Below the pieces are notes generated by a model. That model saw only the letters and a program-made list of their open reading frames with translations. It was not told where the DNA came from and made no database searches. From Salipiger pentaromativorans (lineage in GTDB: Bacteria > Pseudomonadota > Alphaproteobacteria > Rhodobacterales > Rhodobacteraceae), in assembly GCF_024721115.1 (NCBI RefSeq), contig NZ_JAMDHK010000014.1, forward strand, positions 81,500 to 145,499: 64,000 bases of DNA. Reading direction: 5' to 3'. Positions 15,668 through 24,918 of the stretch are shown piece by piece. Position numbers and translations under genes: made by a program. How positions within the stretch are numbered: the first letter of the stretch is position 1; each line of letters begins with the position of its first letter.

Positions 15668-18634
15668 ATGAAAGAGAACGAAATTGAGTTGGATTTGCTC
15701 CGGAAGTTACAGGAGCTAAAGTACGAATATAGGGGCGATATTCGTGACCTGGACGCACTGAAGAATAATTTTCGTTTCCACTTTGAGAAGCTCAATCGTG
15801 TCAAATTGACGGATGCTGAGTTTGCGCGCCTCTTGGAGGAAATTATTACTCCCGACGTTTTTGCCGCGGCGCGAATGTTGCGAGAAAAGAATACGCTAGA
15901 GCGCGAAGATGGCACGCCCCTGGATTATACTTTGGTCAATACCAAGGACTGGTGCAAAAACCACTTCGAGGTCATCAACCAGCTCCGCATAAACACCGAA
16001 AACAGCCACCATCGGTATGACGCGATCCTTTTGATCAACGGCGTTCCGGTGGTGCAAATTGAACTAAAAACTCTCACGATCAGTCCGCGTCGTGCGATGC
16101 AGCAGATCGTCGATTACAAAAACGATCCTGGGAATGGCTATGGCAAAACCTTGCTGTGCTTCCTACAGCTGTTTGTCGTCAGCAACCGTAGCGACACCTG
16201 GTATTTTGCGAACAACAATAGCCGTCATTTCAGCTTCAACGCGGATGAGCGCTTTCTGCCGCTTTATCAATACGCCAGTGAAGATAATAGGAAGATCACG
16301 CACCTCGACCAGTTCGCCGAGAAATTCTTGGCGAAATGCACTCTGGGGCAGATGATCAGCCGATACATGGTTTTGGTCGCGAGCGAGCAAAAGCTCCTGA
16401 TGATGCGCCCGTACCAAATCTACGCCGTCAAGGCGATTGTCGATTGCATCCAGCAGAACTGCGGAAACGGGTACATCTGGCACACGACCGGCAGCGGCAA
16501 GACCCTGACGTCGTTCAAGGCCTCGACGCTCCTCAAGGACAACCCCGAGATTGAGAAGTGCCTGTTCGTGGTGGATCGAAAAGACCTCGACCGGCAGACC
16601 CGCGAGGAGTTCAACCGCTTCCAAGAAGGCTGCGTTGAGGAAAACACCAACACGGAGACTCTTGTCCGTCGGCTGCTCTCCGACGACATCGCGGACAAAG
16701 TGATCGTAACGACAATCCAGAAGCTGGGACTGGCTCTGGATGGCACGAACAAGAAGAACTACAAGGAGCGCCTCGCGCCGCTCAGCGACAAACGCGTCGT
16801 CTTCATTTTCGATGAGTGCCATCGCTCCCAGTTTGGCGAAAATCATCGCGCGATCAAAGAGTTCTTCCCCAATGCTCAACTCTTTGGTTTCACCGGAACG
16901 CCAATTTTCGATGAAAACGCGTCATATCAGCAGATAGACGGCGAACAGGCCTCCTATGTCACGACCGATGACATTTTTCAGCAACAGCTGCACGCCTACA
17001 CGATCACCCACGCCATTGAAGATCGGAACGTCCTTCGCTTCCACGTCGACTACTTCAAGCCCGATGGGAAGGGCGCGAAGGCAGCTGGTGACACGGTGCA
17101 GAAGCGCAAGGTCGTGGAAACGATCCTTGAAAAGCATGACGCGGTAACGGCGAGTCGCCGCTTCAACGCGGTTCTGGCGACGGCCTCGATTAATGACGCC
17201 ATCGAGTACCATGGCTTGTTCAAGACCATCCAGGCGGAACGCCTAGCCGCTGATCCCGATTTCGTGCCGCTGAACGTCGCCGCCGTGTTCTCGCCTCCTG
17301 CCGAAGGCAGCAAGGACGTCAAGCAGTTGCAAGAAGACCTGCCCCAGGAAAAGGCCGACAACGCCGTCGAGCCGAACAAGAAGAAGGAAGCGTTGAAGGC
17401 AATCATCGCGGCCTACAACGAACAATTCGGGGCCAATTACAGCATCAACGAATTCGACCTGTATTATCAGGATGTTCAGAAGCGGATCAAAGACCAGCAG
17501 TTCCCGAACCAGGACTTGGCCCACTGGTACAAGATCGACATCACCATTGTCGTCGATATGCTGCTCACGGGCTTTGACTCGAAGTACCTGAACACCCTCT
17601 ACGTCGATAAGAACCTCAAACATCACGGCCTGATCCAGGCCTTCTCGCGTACCAACCGCGTGCTGAATGACACAAAGCCATACGGCAACATCCTTGATTT
17701 CCGCCAGCAACAAGACGCCGTAAACAAAGCCATCACAATGTTCTCGGGGGAGTCCAGCAGGCCTCCCAAGGAAATCTGGCTGGCTGACACGGCCCCGGTT
17801 GCCATCGACAAGCTCAAGACAGCGGTGAAGACCCTAGATGACTTCATGCAATCGCAGGGCCTGACCTGTGCGCCGGAGGAGGTTCCTAACCTCAGGGGCG
17901 ACGCGGCGCGTAGCCAGTTCATCAACCTCTTCAAAGAGGTCCAGCGGCTGAACACCCAGATCGACCAATACACCGACCTGTCGCCCGAGGACAAAGCGAC
18001 CATCGAAGATGTCATGCCCAAGGAACAACTTCAGGGCTTCCGGGGTGTCTATCTGGACACCGCGCAGCGGCTGAAGGGTCAGCAGGACAAGGGGCCGGAC
18101 AAGACCCCCGAAGATGTCGATCAGCTCGATTTCGAGTTCGTGCTCTTCGCCTCGGCGGTGATCGACTATGACTACATCATGGGGCTGATCGCGGATTATT
18201 CGCAGCAGCAGCCGGGCAAACAGAAGATGACCCGCGCGCAGCTGATTGGGCTGATCCAGTCGGATGCCAAGTTCCTTGATGACCGCGAGGAGATCGCAGC
18301 CTATATCGACACGCTGACCGTGGGCGAGGGGCTGAACGAAAAGGCGATCCGCGAAGAGTTCGAAAAATTCAAAGCCGAGAAGAACGCCAAGGCGCTTGCG
18401 GCCATCGCGGACAAGCACGAGTTGGATGTCGCTGCCTTGCAGGCGTTTGTCGATGCCATCCTGCGGCGGATGATCTTTGATGGGGAGGCGCTGAGCGATC
18501 TTCTGGCCCCGCTCGATCTGGGCTGGAAGGCAAGGACACAGAAAGAGCTGGCCTTGATGGAAGACCTGATCCCGCTGTTGCAGAAGCGCGCCCACGGGCG
18601 CGAGATCGCCGGTCTTGGGGCGTATGAGCAATGA
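15668..18634 (+). CDS. hsdR: type I restriction enzyme, R subunit
   Basis: HsdR is the motor and nuclease subunit of a type I restriction complex. The 988-residue protein shows the PD-(D/E)xK nuclease near the N terminus (Asp118, then E132-x-K134 in QIELK). A superfamily 2 translocase follows with TTGSGKT at 273-279, the DECH box at 382-385 and GFTGTP soon after. The C-terminal third would bind the methylase core. Length fits HsdR (about 1000). The ATG at 15668 is chosen; an in-frame GTG/ATG a few codons upstream adds only CWGGGR. Its TGA overlaps the hsdS ATG. Base composition at its 5' end is visibly AT-richer than the chromosome. Confidence 0.95.
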   Translation: MKENEIELDLLRKLQELKYEYRGDIRDLDALKNNFRFHFEKLNRVKLTDAEFARLLEEIITPDVFAAARMLREKNTLEREDGTPLDYTLVNTKDWCKNHFEVINQLRINTENSHHRYDAILLINGVPVVQIELKTLTISPRRAMQQIVDYKNDPGNGYGKTLLCFLQLFVVSNRSDTWYFANNNSRHFSFNADERFLPLYQYASEDNRKITHLDQFAEKFLAKCTLGQMISRYMVLVASEQKLLMMRPYQIYAVKAIVDCIQQNCGNGYIWHTTGSGKTLTSFKASTLLKDNPEIEKCLFVVDRKDLDRQTREEFNRFQEGCVEENTNTETLVRRLLSDDIADKVIVTTIQKLGLALDGTNKKNYKERLAPLSDKRVVFIFDECHRSQFGENHRAIKEFFPNAQLFGFTGTPIFDENASYQQIDGEQASYVTTDDIFQQQLHAYTITHAIEDRNVLRFHVDYFKPDGKGAKAAGDTVQKRKVVETILEKHDAVTASRRFNAVLATASINDAIEYHGLFKTIQAERLAADPDFVPLNVAAVFSPPAEGSKDVKQLQEDLPQEKADNAVEPNKKKEALKAIIAAYNEQFGANYSINEFDLYYQDVQKRIKDQQFPNQDLAHWYKIDITIVVDMLLTGFDSKYLNTLYVDKNLKHHGLIQAFSRTNRVLNDTKPYGNILDFRQQQDAVNKAITMFSGESSRPPKEIWLADTAPVAIDKLKTAVKTLDDFMQSQGLTCAPEEVPNLRGDAARSQFINLFKEVQRLNTQIDQYTDLSPEDKATIEDVMPKEQLQGFRGVYLDTAQRLKGQQDKGPDKTPEDVDQLDFEFVLFASAVIDYDYIMGLIADYSQQQPGKQKMTRAQLIGLIQSDAKFLDDREEIAAYIDTLTVGEGLNEKAIREEFEKFKAEKNAKALAAIADKHELDVAALQAFVDAILRRMIFDGEALSDLLAPLDLGWKARTQKELALMEDLIPLLQKRAHGREIAGLGAYEQ

Positions 18635-19908
18635 GGCGGGCAGGCGAAAAGAACGGGAACGGTCAGCCTGACCTCCGACCAACAGTCCGGTTTCCAGAGT
18701 TCGGGGAAGATGGCGCTTGGCATACCGAGACCATCGGCGAGATTTCTGAACCCATCAAGGAAAAGGTCGGGGAACACAAAATTACGCCTGTCAGTATCAC
18801 CGCTGGCGTCGGGTTTGTGCCACAAGCCGACAAGTTCGGGCGTGATATTTCTGGCGAGCAATACAAGAACTACACTTACCTGCGGCGAGGCGATTTCGCC
18901 TATAACAAGGGAAACTCGAAGAGTTTTCCGCAAGGTTATGTATGCCAGCTCCACGAATTCGACGAAGTCGCGGCATCCAGTGCGTTCATATGCTTCAAGC
19001 TCAAAGACGGATACGACCCCACCTTTCTCAAAGGGCTGTTTGACCGGAACACCCACGGTCGGCAGTTGGCAGCGCACATCACCAGCGGGGCTCGCAGCAA
19101 TGGCTTGCTCAACCTGAACGCTAGCCAATTCTACGGCGTTCAGCTTCCATTTCCGCCCAACTTTGAGGAGCAGGAGCGGATCGCCGAATGCCTTGCCTCG
19201 ATTGACGCCCTAATCGAGGCGGAAACCGAAAAGCTCGAAGCGCTCAGGGACCACAAGCAAGGGCTGATGCAGCAGCTTTTCCCCACCGAAGGGGAAGACC
19301 TGCCAAAGCGCCGTTTCCCAGAGTTTGCAAACGAAGGTGCCTGGGAAGAAACGCGGATTGATCAACTATGCAAGCCTTTCAGTGGTGGCACGCCTCCTAC
19401 CTCGCGTGATGAATACTACGGAGGCGAAATTCCTTTTATCCGATCTGCCGAAATCGCGCTTGAGAGGACGGAGCTATTTCTTACCCCTGAGGGTTTGACA
19501 AATTCAGCAGCAAAGCTGGTGGCACCCGGCGACGTATTGATCGCTCTCTACGGTGCCAATAGCGGCGAAGTTGCCGTCTCCAAGATCGCGGGGGCAATTA
19601 ACCAAGCAATCATCTGTCTCCAGGTTGGCCCTGACAGCGAATTTGTTGCTCAGTACTGGTCGCACTTAAAGCAGTGGATTGTGAACACCTATATTCAAGG
19701 TGGGCAGGGGAACATTTCGGGTGAAATCGTCAAATCCATCAAGCTAAGAATGCCGCGCAATCCGAGTGAACGATTGAAGGTATCAAAGGTTCTCACGGCT
19801 GCGGACAACCTGATGGAATCGCAGGAAAATCGCATCGAGCGCTTGAGATTGCACAAACTTGGCCTGCTCCAACAGCTCTTCCCCGCCCTCGATGAGGTGG
19901 ACGGATGA
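18631..19908 (+). CDS. hsdS: type I restriction enzyme, specificity subunit
   Basis: HsdS picks the DNA target for both methylation and restriction. The 425-residue protein has two target-recognition domains, about residues 20-180 and 225-385. Each is followed by a conserved helical spacer: EEQERIAECLASIDALIEAE near 180-200, then the second copy SERLKVSKVLTAADNLMESQ near 375-395. The repeated QQLFP ends (LMQQLFP, LLQQLFP) mark the internal duplication. The two domains differ, so the target should be a split asymmetric site. It overlaps hsdR and prrC by four bases each. Confidence 0.93.
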   Translation: MRRAGEKNGNGQPDLRPTVRFPEFGEDGAWHTETIGEISEPIKEKVGEHKITPVSITAGVGFVPQADKFGRDISGEQYKNYTYLRRGDFAYNKGNSKSFPQGYVCQLHEFDEVAASSAFICFKLKDGYDPTFLKGLFDRNTHGRQLAAHITSGARSNGLLNLNASQFYGVQLPFPPNFEEQERIAECLASIDALIEAETEKLEALRDHKQGLMQQLFPTEGEDLPKRRFPEFANEGAWEETRIDQLCKPFSGGTPPTSRDEYYGGEIPFIRSAEIALERTELFLTPEGLTNSAAKLVAPGDVLIALYGANSGEVAVSKIAGAINQAIICLQVGPDSEFVAQYWSHLKQWIVNTYIQGGQGNISGEIVKSIKLRMPRNPSERLKVSKVLTAADNLMESQENRIERLRLHKLGLLQQLFPALDEVDG

Positions 19909-20990
19909 CGAACACGCCGAAACTGTACGAGTACAAGTCCATCGACAAGCTCGTCACCCGCATCCGGGACGATCTGAATGATCACAGCTTTGTCTTGCTT
20001 TTCGCCTATAACGGCACGGGCAAGACCCGTCTGTCGATGGCGTTCAAGGATGTGGCCAAGAAGAAGGGCGAGCGCGACACGCTCTATTTCAACGCCTTCA
20101 CCGAAGACCTGTTCGTCTGGGACAACGATCTGGATGGCGACGAAAACCGCTATCTGAACATCAACAGTGCCTCGGCATTTTTCGAGGATTTCCAGTCGCT
20201 CGATCTGGAGGAGCGGATTTTCAGTTTTCTTGAACGCTATGCCAGCTTCAATTTTCGGATCGACTATGAAAACTGGCGTGTGATTTTCTACCGCGATGCC
20301 ACCGAGAACATCAAGGTTTCGCGCGGCGAGCAGAACCTCTTCATTTGGTGTGTTTTCCTGGCGATCTGCCAGCTCGTTCTCGACAACCACGAGGCTTACA
20401 AGTGGGTGAAGCACATTTATGTTGATGACCCGATCTCGTCCCTCGACGACAACAACGCAATTGCCGTCGCCAGTGATCTGGCCCAGCTGCTGAAATCCGG
20501 GAAGGACCGAGCGAAATCGGTGGTTTCGACCCATCACAGCCTGTTCTTCAACGTCATGTGGAACGAGCTGAAGAAGGTCAAGCACAAGGCCTACTTCTAC
20601 CACCGGCCACAGGGTGTCGAGCTGCATACCCTGCGCACGACCGACGAAACGCCGTTCTTCCACCATGTCGCCATGCTAAGCGAATTGCAGATGGCCGTCG
20701 AAAGCGACCAGCTCTACACGCACCATTTCAACATGATGCGCAGCATCCTTGAGAAAACCGCAACGTTCTTCGGATACAAGGATTTCTCGGCCTGCATCCA
20801 CGGGATCGACGACGAAGCCCTTTACTCACGCGCCCTGAACCTGCTGAGCCATGGCAAGTACTCGATCTATGAGCCGCGCGATATGGTGGGCGACAACAAA
20901 GACCTGTTCAAAGACATCTTCAAAGCGTTCCTCGAACGATATCGCTTCGAGCTGCCCGAGATCATCAAGCAGAAAGAGCCAGCCCAATGA
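19905..20990 (+). CDS. prrC: PrrC-type tRNA anticodon nuclease
   Basis: The 361-residue protein matches E. coli PrrC along its length in the motifs I can recall: FAYNGTGKTRLS (P-loop, 33-44), YFNAFTEDLFVWDNDL (61-76), DDPISSLDDN (174-183), STHH (208-211) and EKTATFFGY (283-291). PrrC is an ABC-ATPase-like switch joined to an HEPN-type RNase that cuts tRNA-Lys at the anticodon when a phage protein disables the host type I enzyme. The nuclease triad of E. coli PrrC (Arg320, Glu324, His356) aligns with Arg279, Glu283 and His316 here with nearly the same spacing, so it should be active. It sits between hsdS and hsdM with four-base overlaps, as expected for a toxin held silent by the Hsd complex. 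RloC, the longer relative, lacks this context and size. The tRNA target is inferred. Confidence 0.88.
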   Translation: MTNTPKLYEYKSIDKLVTRIRDDLNDHSFVLLFAYNGTGKTRLSMAFKDVAKKKGERDTLYFNAFTEDLFVWDNDLDGDENRYLNINSASAFFEDFQSLDLEERIFSFLERYASFNFRIDYENWRVIFYRDATENIKVSRGEQNLFIWCVFLAICQLVLDNHEAYKWVKHIYVDDPISSLDDNNAIAVASDLAQLLKSGKDRAKSVVSTHHSLFFNVMWNELKKVKHKAYFYHRPQGVELHTLRTTDETPFFHHVAMLSELQMAVESDQLYTHHFNMMRSILEKTATFFGYKDFSACIHGIDDEALYSRALNLLSHGKYSIYEPRDMVGDNKDLFKDIFKAFLERYRFELPEIIKQKEPAQ

Positions 20991-22600
20991 CCGATCAAGA
21001 ACAACAAGAACTGGGCAAGACGCTCTGGAACATTGCCAACACCCTGCGCGGCGCGATGAACGCGGACGACTTCCGCGATTACATGCTGTCCTTCCTTTTC
21101 CTGCGCTACCTGTCCGACAACTACGAGGCGGCCGCAGAGCGCGAACTTGGGCGCGACTATCCTGCATTGGAAAAGGATGACCGCCGCACGCCTCTGTCCG
21201 TCTGGTATGAACAAAACGAAGGCGACGTCGATGCCTTTGAAGCGCTGATGCGCCGCAAGACACACTATGTGATCAAACCGGAGCACCTTTGGGCCAGCAT
21301 CGCCGAAATGGCGCGGGTGGGGCACAATGACCTGCTAACCAAGCTCAAGGCGGGCTTCAAGTTCATCGAGAACGAGTCATTCTCCAGCACCTTCGACGGG
21401 CTGTTTTCCGAGATCAATCTGGACTCGGAAAAGCTGGGCAAGGGGTACACCGAGCGCAACACAAAGCTGTGCAGCATCATCAAGGAGATCGCCAAAGGGT
21501 TGGTCGGGTTCTCGACCGACAACGACACCTTGGGCGATGCCTACGAATACCTGATCGGCGAATTCGCCGCCGGATCGGGCAAGAAGGCAGGCGAGTTTTA
21601 CACGCCGCAACAAGTCTCAAGCATCTTGTCAGAGATCGTCGCCCTGGATAGCCAAGACCCCGCGCTTGGCAAGAAGGATCACATCGACAGTGTGTTCGAT
21701 TTCGCCTGTGGTTCGGGGTCCCTGTTGCTGAACGTGCGTAACCAGCTTGGGCCGCGCGGCATCGGCAAGATCTACGGCCAAGAACGTAACATCACGACCT
21801 ACAACCTAGCCCGGATGAACATGTTGTTGCATGGGGTCAAGGATACCGAGTTCGAGATTTTCCACGGTGACACCCTAACCAATGACTGGGACATGCTGAG
21901 GGAGGCAAATCCCGCCAAGATGCCGCGCTTCGATGCGGTAGTCGCAAACCCGCCCTTCAGCTATCGCTGGGACCCCTCAGAGGCCCTTGGTGAGGATGCA
22001 CGCTTCAAGAACTATGGTCTTGCGCCAAAGTCTGCCGCTGATTTTGCATTTCTCCTCCATGGCTTCCACTACCTCAAAGATGAAGGCACCATGGCGATCA
22101 TCCTGCCGCATGGCGTTTTGTTCAGAGGCGGGGCCGAGGAACGGATCAGAACAAAGCTCCTGAAGGACGGGCATATCGACGCCGTGATCGGCTTGCCTGC
22201 GAACCTTTTCTTCTCGACAGGTATCCCCGTCTGCATTCTGGTGTTGAAGAAGTGCAAGAAATTCGACGACGTCTTGTTCATCAATGCCACGGGGCCGGAT
22301 CGGTTCAAGAAGGGCAAGCGTCAGAACCAATTGGCACCTGAGCACATTCGAGACATCATTGAAACGTATCAGTTTCGGAAAGAAGACGACCGCTATTCTC
22401 GGCGGGTTGAGATGGACGAGATCGAAGAAAAGGGCTTCAATCTCAACATTGCCCGGTATGTCAGCATAGCCGAAGCCGAGAAAGAAATTGATCTGATCAA
22501 GACCAATCAGCGGCTAAAGGGCTTGGAGGAGAAGATCTCGGCGGCGAAGGCGGAACACAATGCGTTTCTTCAGGAACTTGGGCTGCCAGAGTTGCCTTGA
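20987..22600 (+). CDS. hsdM: type I restriction enzyme, methyltransferase subunit
   Basis: HsdM transfers a methyl group from SAM to adenine N6. The 537-residue protein has the N-terminal helical bundle (LGKTLWNIANTLRGAM, then MLSFLFLRYLSDNYE), the SAM motif FACGSGS at 239-245 and the catalytic NPPF at 321-324. The family usually runs 490-540 residues. The start overlaps the prrC stop (ATGA). Its last 31 bases overlap the end of the convergent gene on the other strand. With hsdR, hsdS and prrC it forms one coupled operon; the order R-S-C-M differs from E. coli prrA-B-C-D (M-S-C-R). Confidence 0.95.
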   Translation: MTDQEQQELGKTLWNIANTLRGAMNADDFRDYMLSFLFLRYLSDNYEAAAERELGRDYPALEKDDRRTPLSVWYEQNEGDVDAFEALMRRKTHYVIKPEHLWASIAEMARVGHNDLLTKLKAGFKFIENESFSSTFDGLFSEINLDSEKLGKGYTERNTKLCSIIKEIAKGLVGFSTDNDTLGDAYEYLIGEFAAGSGKKAGEFYTPQQVSSILSEIVALDSQDPALGKKDHIDSVFDFACGSGSLLLNVRNQLGPRGIGKIYGQERNITTYNLARMNMLLHGVKDTEFEIFHGDTLTNDWDMLREANPAKMPRFDAVVANPPFSYRWDPSEALGEDARFKNYGLAPKSAADFAFLLHGFHYLKDEGTMAIILPHGVLFRGGAEERIRTKLLKDGHIDAVIGLPANLFFSTGIPVCILVLKKCKKFDDVLFINATGPDRFKKGKRQNQLAPEHIRDIIETYQFRKEDDRYSRRVEMDEIEEKGFNLNIARYVSIAEAEKEIDLIKTNQRLKGLEEKISAAKAEHNAFLQELGLPELP

Positions 22601-23250
22601 AGAGTAGCGGCGCGTTTTTTGATCCGCCGCTGACGGAGTTGGCGACGCTTTTCGCTCTCTAGCTGCTTTTCCAATGCCTCTTGTTCCCATTCCACATTTG
22701 CGTGTCCAAGCCATCCGTTCTTGTACATGGCGTCGATGCTTTGCCAGGCCTGATCAACACGATCTTGAACAACGCTATCTTGGTCAGCGCCGAAGTGCTT
22801 CAGCTCGAAGCCAATCTCAATAATGTCATCTTGTGCGTCAAATAGATCATACAGATTTTTCTTTTGAAAATACCTTGTCGCTTCGAGAAGGCGTTGAAAT
22901 ATGGCCGATTTTATGTGTCGAGGGACAGGGTCGGGTTTGACGTTGAAGAGCGAGTGCAGTTCAGTGTCACCGCGTAGCAGGATCTTGGAAATGAGGGCTC
23001 CGGGCACATCACGAATGCCGGCCTCGTAATCCCGTATCGACTTTTCAGAGTAACCGAACTCGCACCCGAACCGGGCTTGGGTCAGTCCTAAAAATTTGCG
23101 ATATGCCTTTAGGCCCGCCGCAAGGTCCAGTCCTCGGCGGGCCTCCTTGCGGGCTTCAGTGGCATCTTGTTGCCAGATATCCCTCTGTTGCTGACGAGTC
23201 TTCTGGCGCTGCCGACGCGTGTGCCAGCCTTGGTGGTGGGAGGAGGACAT
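22570..23250 (-). CDS. helix-turn-helix protein, tail-to-tail with hsdM
   Basis: The 226-residue protein has a very basic, Gln/Arg-rich start (about residues 1-40). A Cro/C1-like helix-turn-helix follows at about 45-95 (LKAYRKFLGLTQARFGCEFG, YSEKSIRDYEAG). A helical C-terminal half (about 105-200) ends in a Lys/Arg-rich stretch. It overlaps the 3' end of hsdM on the opposite strand by 31 bases. It is probably a regulator carried by the element; whether it acts on the restriction operon, the integration genes or something else is not visible. Confidence 0.65.
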   Translation of the reverse strand: MSSSHHQGWHTRRQRQKTRQQQRDIWQQDATEARKEARRGLDLAAGLKAYRKFLGLTQARFGCEFGYSEKSIRDYEAGIRDVPGALISKILLRGDTELHSLFNVKPDPVPRHIKSAIFQRLLEATRYFQKKNLYDLFDAQDDIIEIGFELKHFGADQDSVVQDRVDQAWQSIDAMYKNGWLGHANVEWEQEALEKQLESEKRRQLRQRRIKKRAATLQGNSGSPSS

Positions 23251-23386
23251 GTTGAACTTTCATACCTTTAGCAAATAGGCAGTATTCTACCGTTTTTAAG
23301 CTTGAGTGAAAAGACACGCTGACAATTCTGGACTTGTGATGCTTGACCGCAAAAACGTGTAGTTACATGCAGTTCAGGAGGCGTAC

Positions 23387-23608
23387 ATGCAGACAGTTGT
23401 GGATGGAGCCAAAACGCCGGAAGAGTGGTGCGCAATGCTGCGGCAGCAAGGTGCGCACGTTTCGGCGCGAACGTTGCGGGCAAAGGCGCGTGAAACGGGA
23501 CAATACCTGTCACTGGGCCGCGCAATGCTTTTGAATCCCAAGCATTTAGCAGTGCTGTTGCAGCCAGAAGCAGAAGCTGTTCCCTTAGAGGAGGGCGGCC
23601 ATGATTGA
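23387..23608 (+). CDS. small DNA-binding protein, excisionase candidate
   Basis: The 73-residue protein starts at an ATG behind CAGGAGGCGTAC. It has a short helix-turn-helix-like region (TPEEWCAMLRQQGAHVSARTLRAKARETGQY). The pattern, a helix and then a segment naming how to read the next helix, resembles winged-helix excisionases and Cox-like proteins. Its stop overlaps the start of the next small gene (8 bases), and that in turn overlaps the integrase. This three-gene array is where an excision control protein is expected. Confidence 0.6.
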   Translation: MQTVVDGAKTPEEWCAMLRQQGAHVSARTLRAKARETGQYLSLGRAMLLNPKHLAVLLQPEAEAVPLEEGGHD

Positions 23609-23846
23609 GTTGGTCACTGGTGAGGAGCTGGCCCAGTCGCTCGGTTATTCCGGCGTGAACAACGCGTTCCGGGATTGGTGTAGCCAAATGCGCATTACCC
23701 CAGTGCCTGGCCGACGCGGGTTTTACGACCCTAAGTTGGTCCGCGCTCGATTAGACGAAGCTCAAGGGTTGGTCCGTCAGGACATGGCTGGCCCAGGCAA
23801 AGAAAGTTTCGTCGCGATCAGGAGAGCGCGACGTGGCAAGAATTGA
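23601..23846 (+). CDS. small DNA-binding protein beside the integrase
   Basis: The 81-residue product begins MIELVTGEELAQSLGYSGVN and continues with a segment (RITPVPGRRGFYDPKLVRARLDEA) typical of MerR/excisionase-like winged helices, which read a site through the loop after the Tyr. It overlaps the integrase GTG start by 14 bases and the preceding gene by 8. One of these two small genes is probably the recombination directionality factor; the sequence alone does not say which. Confidence 0.6.
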   Translation: MIELVTGEELAQSLGYSGVNNAFRDWCSQMRITPVPGRRGFYDPKLVRARLDEAQGLVRQDMAGPGKESFVAIRRARRGKN

Positions 23847-24918
23847 ATTGAAAGGCGTACACCGTGTCAGGCGCAAGCTGGCGAATGGCACGTATCGAGA
23901 GCGGCATTATGCTTGGCGCGGCGGTCCTTGCTTCTGGTCAAGCGATATGAGCTTTCCAAAGCATGGGGTTGAGTACATTGCGGCCTTTTCGACCCATGCG
24001 GCGAGACCGACCGAGCCGCGCAACTTTACAAAGACTGTTGTTGATCAGTTCCTCGACTCCGCCGAGTTCCTCAGCACGAAGCCGCGTACCCAGAAAGACT
24101 ACAAAAAATGGATGCTGCGATTTCAGGAAGAGTTCTCTGACGACCCGTTTGCCATGTTCGCCGAGCCGGAGTCGCGCGGTGAGGTATCTGAATGGCGGCA
24201 ACAGTGGGCGCACTCGCCCAAACAGTTCGATTATTGCGGAACGGTTGTTACGAGGTTCCTGAACTGGGCTGAGAACAACGGTAAGATCAGCCGCCACTTC
24301 TGCCACAAGTTGCCAAAGGTCTATGAGGCGGATCGGGCCGAGATTGTCTGGACACCCGCCGACGTTGATCTCTTTTGCCGAGCTGCCCCCGAATACGCTC
24401 GCCGCATACTGATTTGTGCCTGTGAAACGGGGTTGCGCCCCGGCGATCTGGCGGGGCTCAACCGTGGGCACATTCACGAGACGCGACATGGTCGAAGGTT
24501 GCGCGTGCGTACGAACAAGCGCAGCAAGATCGCGACAATTCCAGTATCCCAAAAGCTCGCAGCATTGTTGGATGCGACGCCAAGTGACCGAATGCTGATC
24601 CTCGTGGGGGACAAGGGGCAAAAGCTCGATGCGGAGAGCGCTTCAAAGGCGGTGAGCCGATGGCGCAACCGTATCCCAGAGCTGACGCCTGAGGCCAAGG
24701 GGTTCGATCTTCGGCTCTACGACGCGCGCGGCACGGCGGCAACGCGGCTGCTGGAGGCGGGGCTGGGGCTGAACGATATCGCGTCATACATGGGCTGGAG
24801 CATTCGCTACGCCAGCCAAGTCATCGAGCATTATGCGGTGATTTCCGAAGACGAAACTGACCGTGTGAAGCGGGCGCTGGAAGCTGCCCAGAAGGCAAAA
24901 AATGGAACAAAACTGTAA
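23833..24918 (+). CDS. int: tyrosine-recombinase integrase
   Basis: The 361-residue protein is the integrase that put this element into tRNA-Cys. A core-binding domain spans about 65-150. In the catalytic domain Arg202 (ETGLRPGDL) is the first box arginine, Arg299 (LYDARGTAAT) the second, and Tyr334 (EHYAVI) the nucleophile. The usual His of the H-x-x-R box is Tyr296, a change seen in some integrase subfamilies. The start is GTG at 23833. The gene reads toward the tRNA and ends 62 bases from it, the common position for site-specific integrases. Confidence 0.93.
   Translation: MARIELKGVHRVRRKLANGTYRERHYAWRGGPCFWSSDMSFPKHGVEYIAAFSTHAARPTEPRNFTKTVVDQFLDSAEFLSTKPRTQKDYKKWMLRFQEEFSDDPFAMFAEPESRGEVSEWRQQWAHSPKQFDYCGTVVTRFLNWAENNGKISRHFCHKLPKVYEADRAEIVWTPADVDLFCRAAPEYARRILICACETGLRPGDLAGLNRGHIHETRHGRRLRVRTNKRSKIATIPVSQKLAALLDATPSDRMLILVGDKGQKLDAESASKAVSRWRNRIPELTPEAKGFDLRLYDARGTAATRLLEAGLGLNDIASYMGWSIRYASQVIEHYAVISEDETDRVKRALEAAQKAKNGTKL

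Noticed and set aside
19905..20990. RloC or generic AAA ATPase as identity of the third hsd-operon gene
   Set aside because: RloC is about twice as long with a zinc-hook coiled coil, which is absent. The size, location and nuclease triad match PrrC.
23268..23687. minus-strand frame of 139 codons beside the integrase
   Set aside because: It is antisense to two small genes with good ribosome-binding sites that overlap each other and the integrase.
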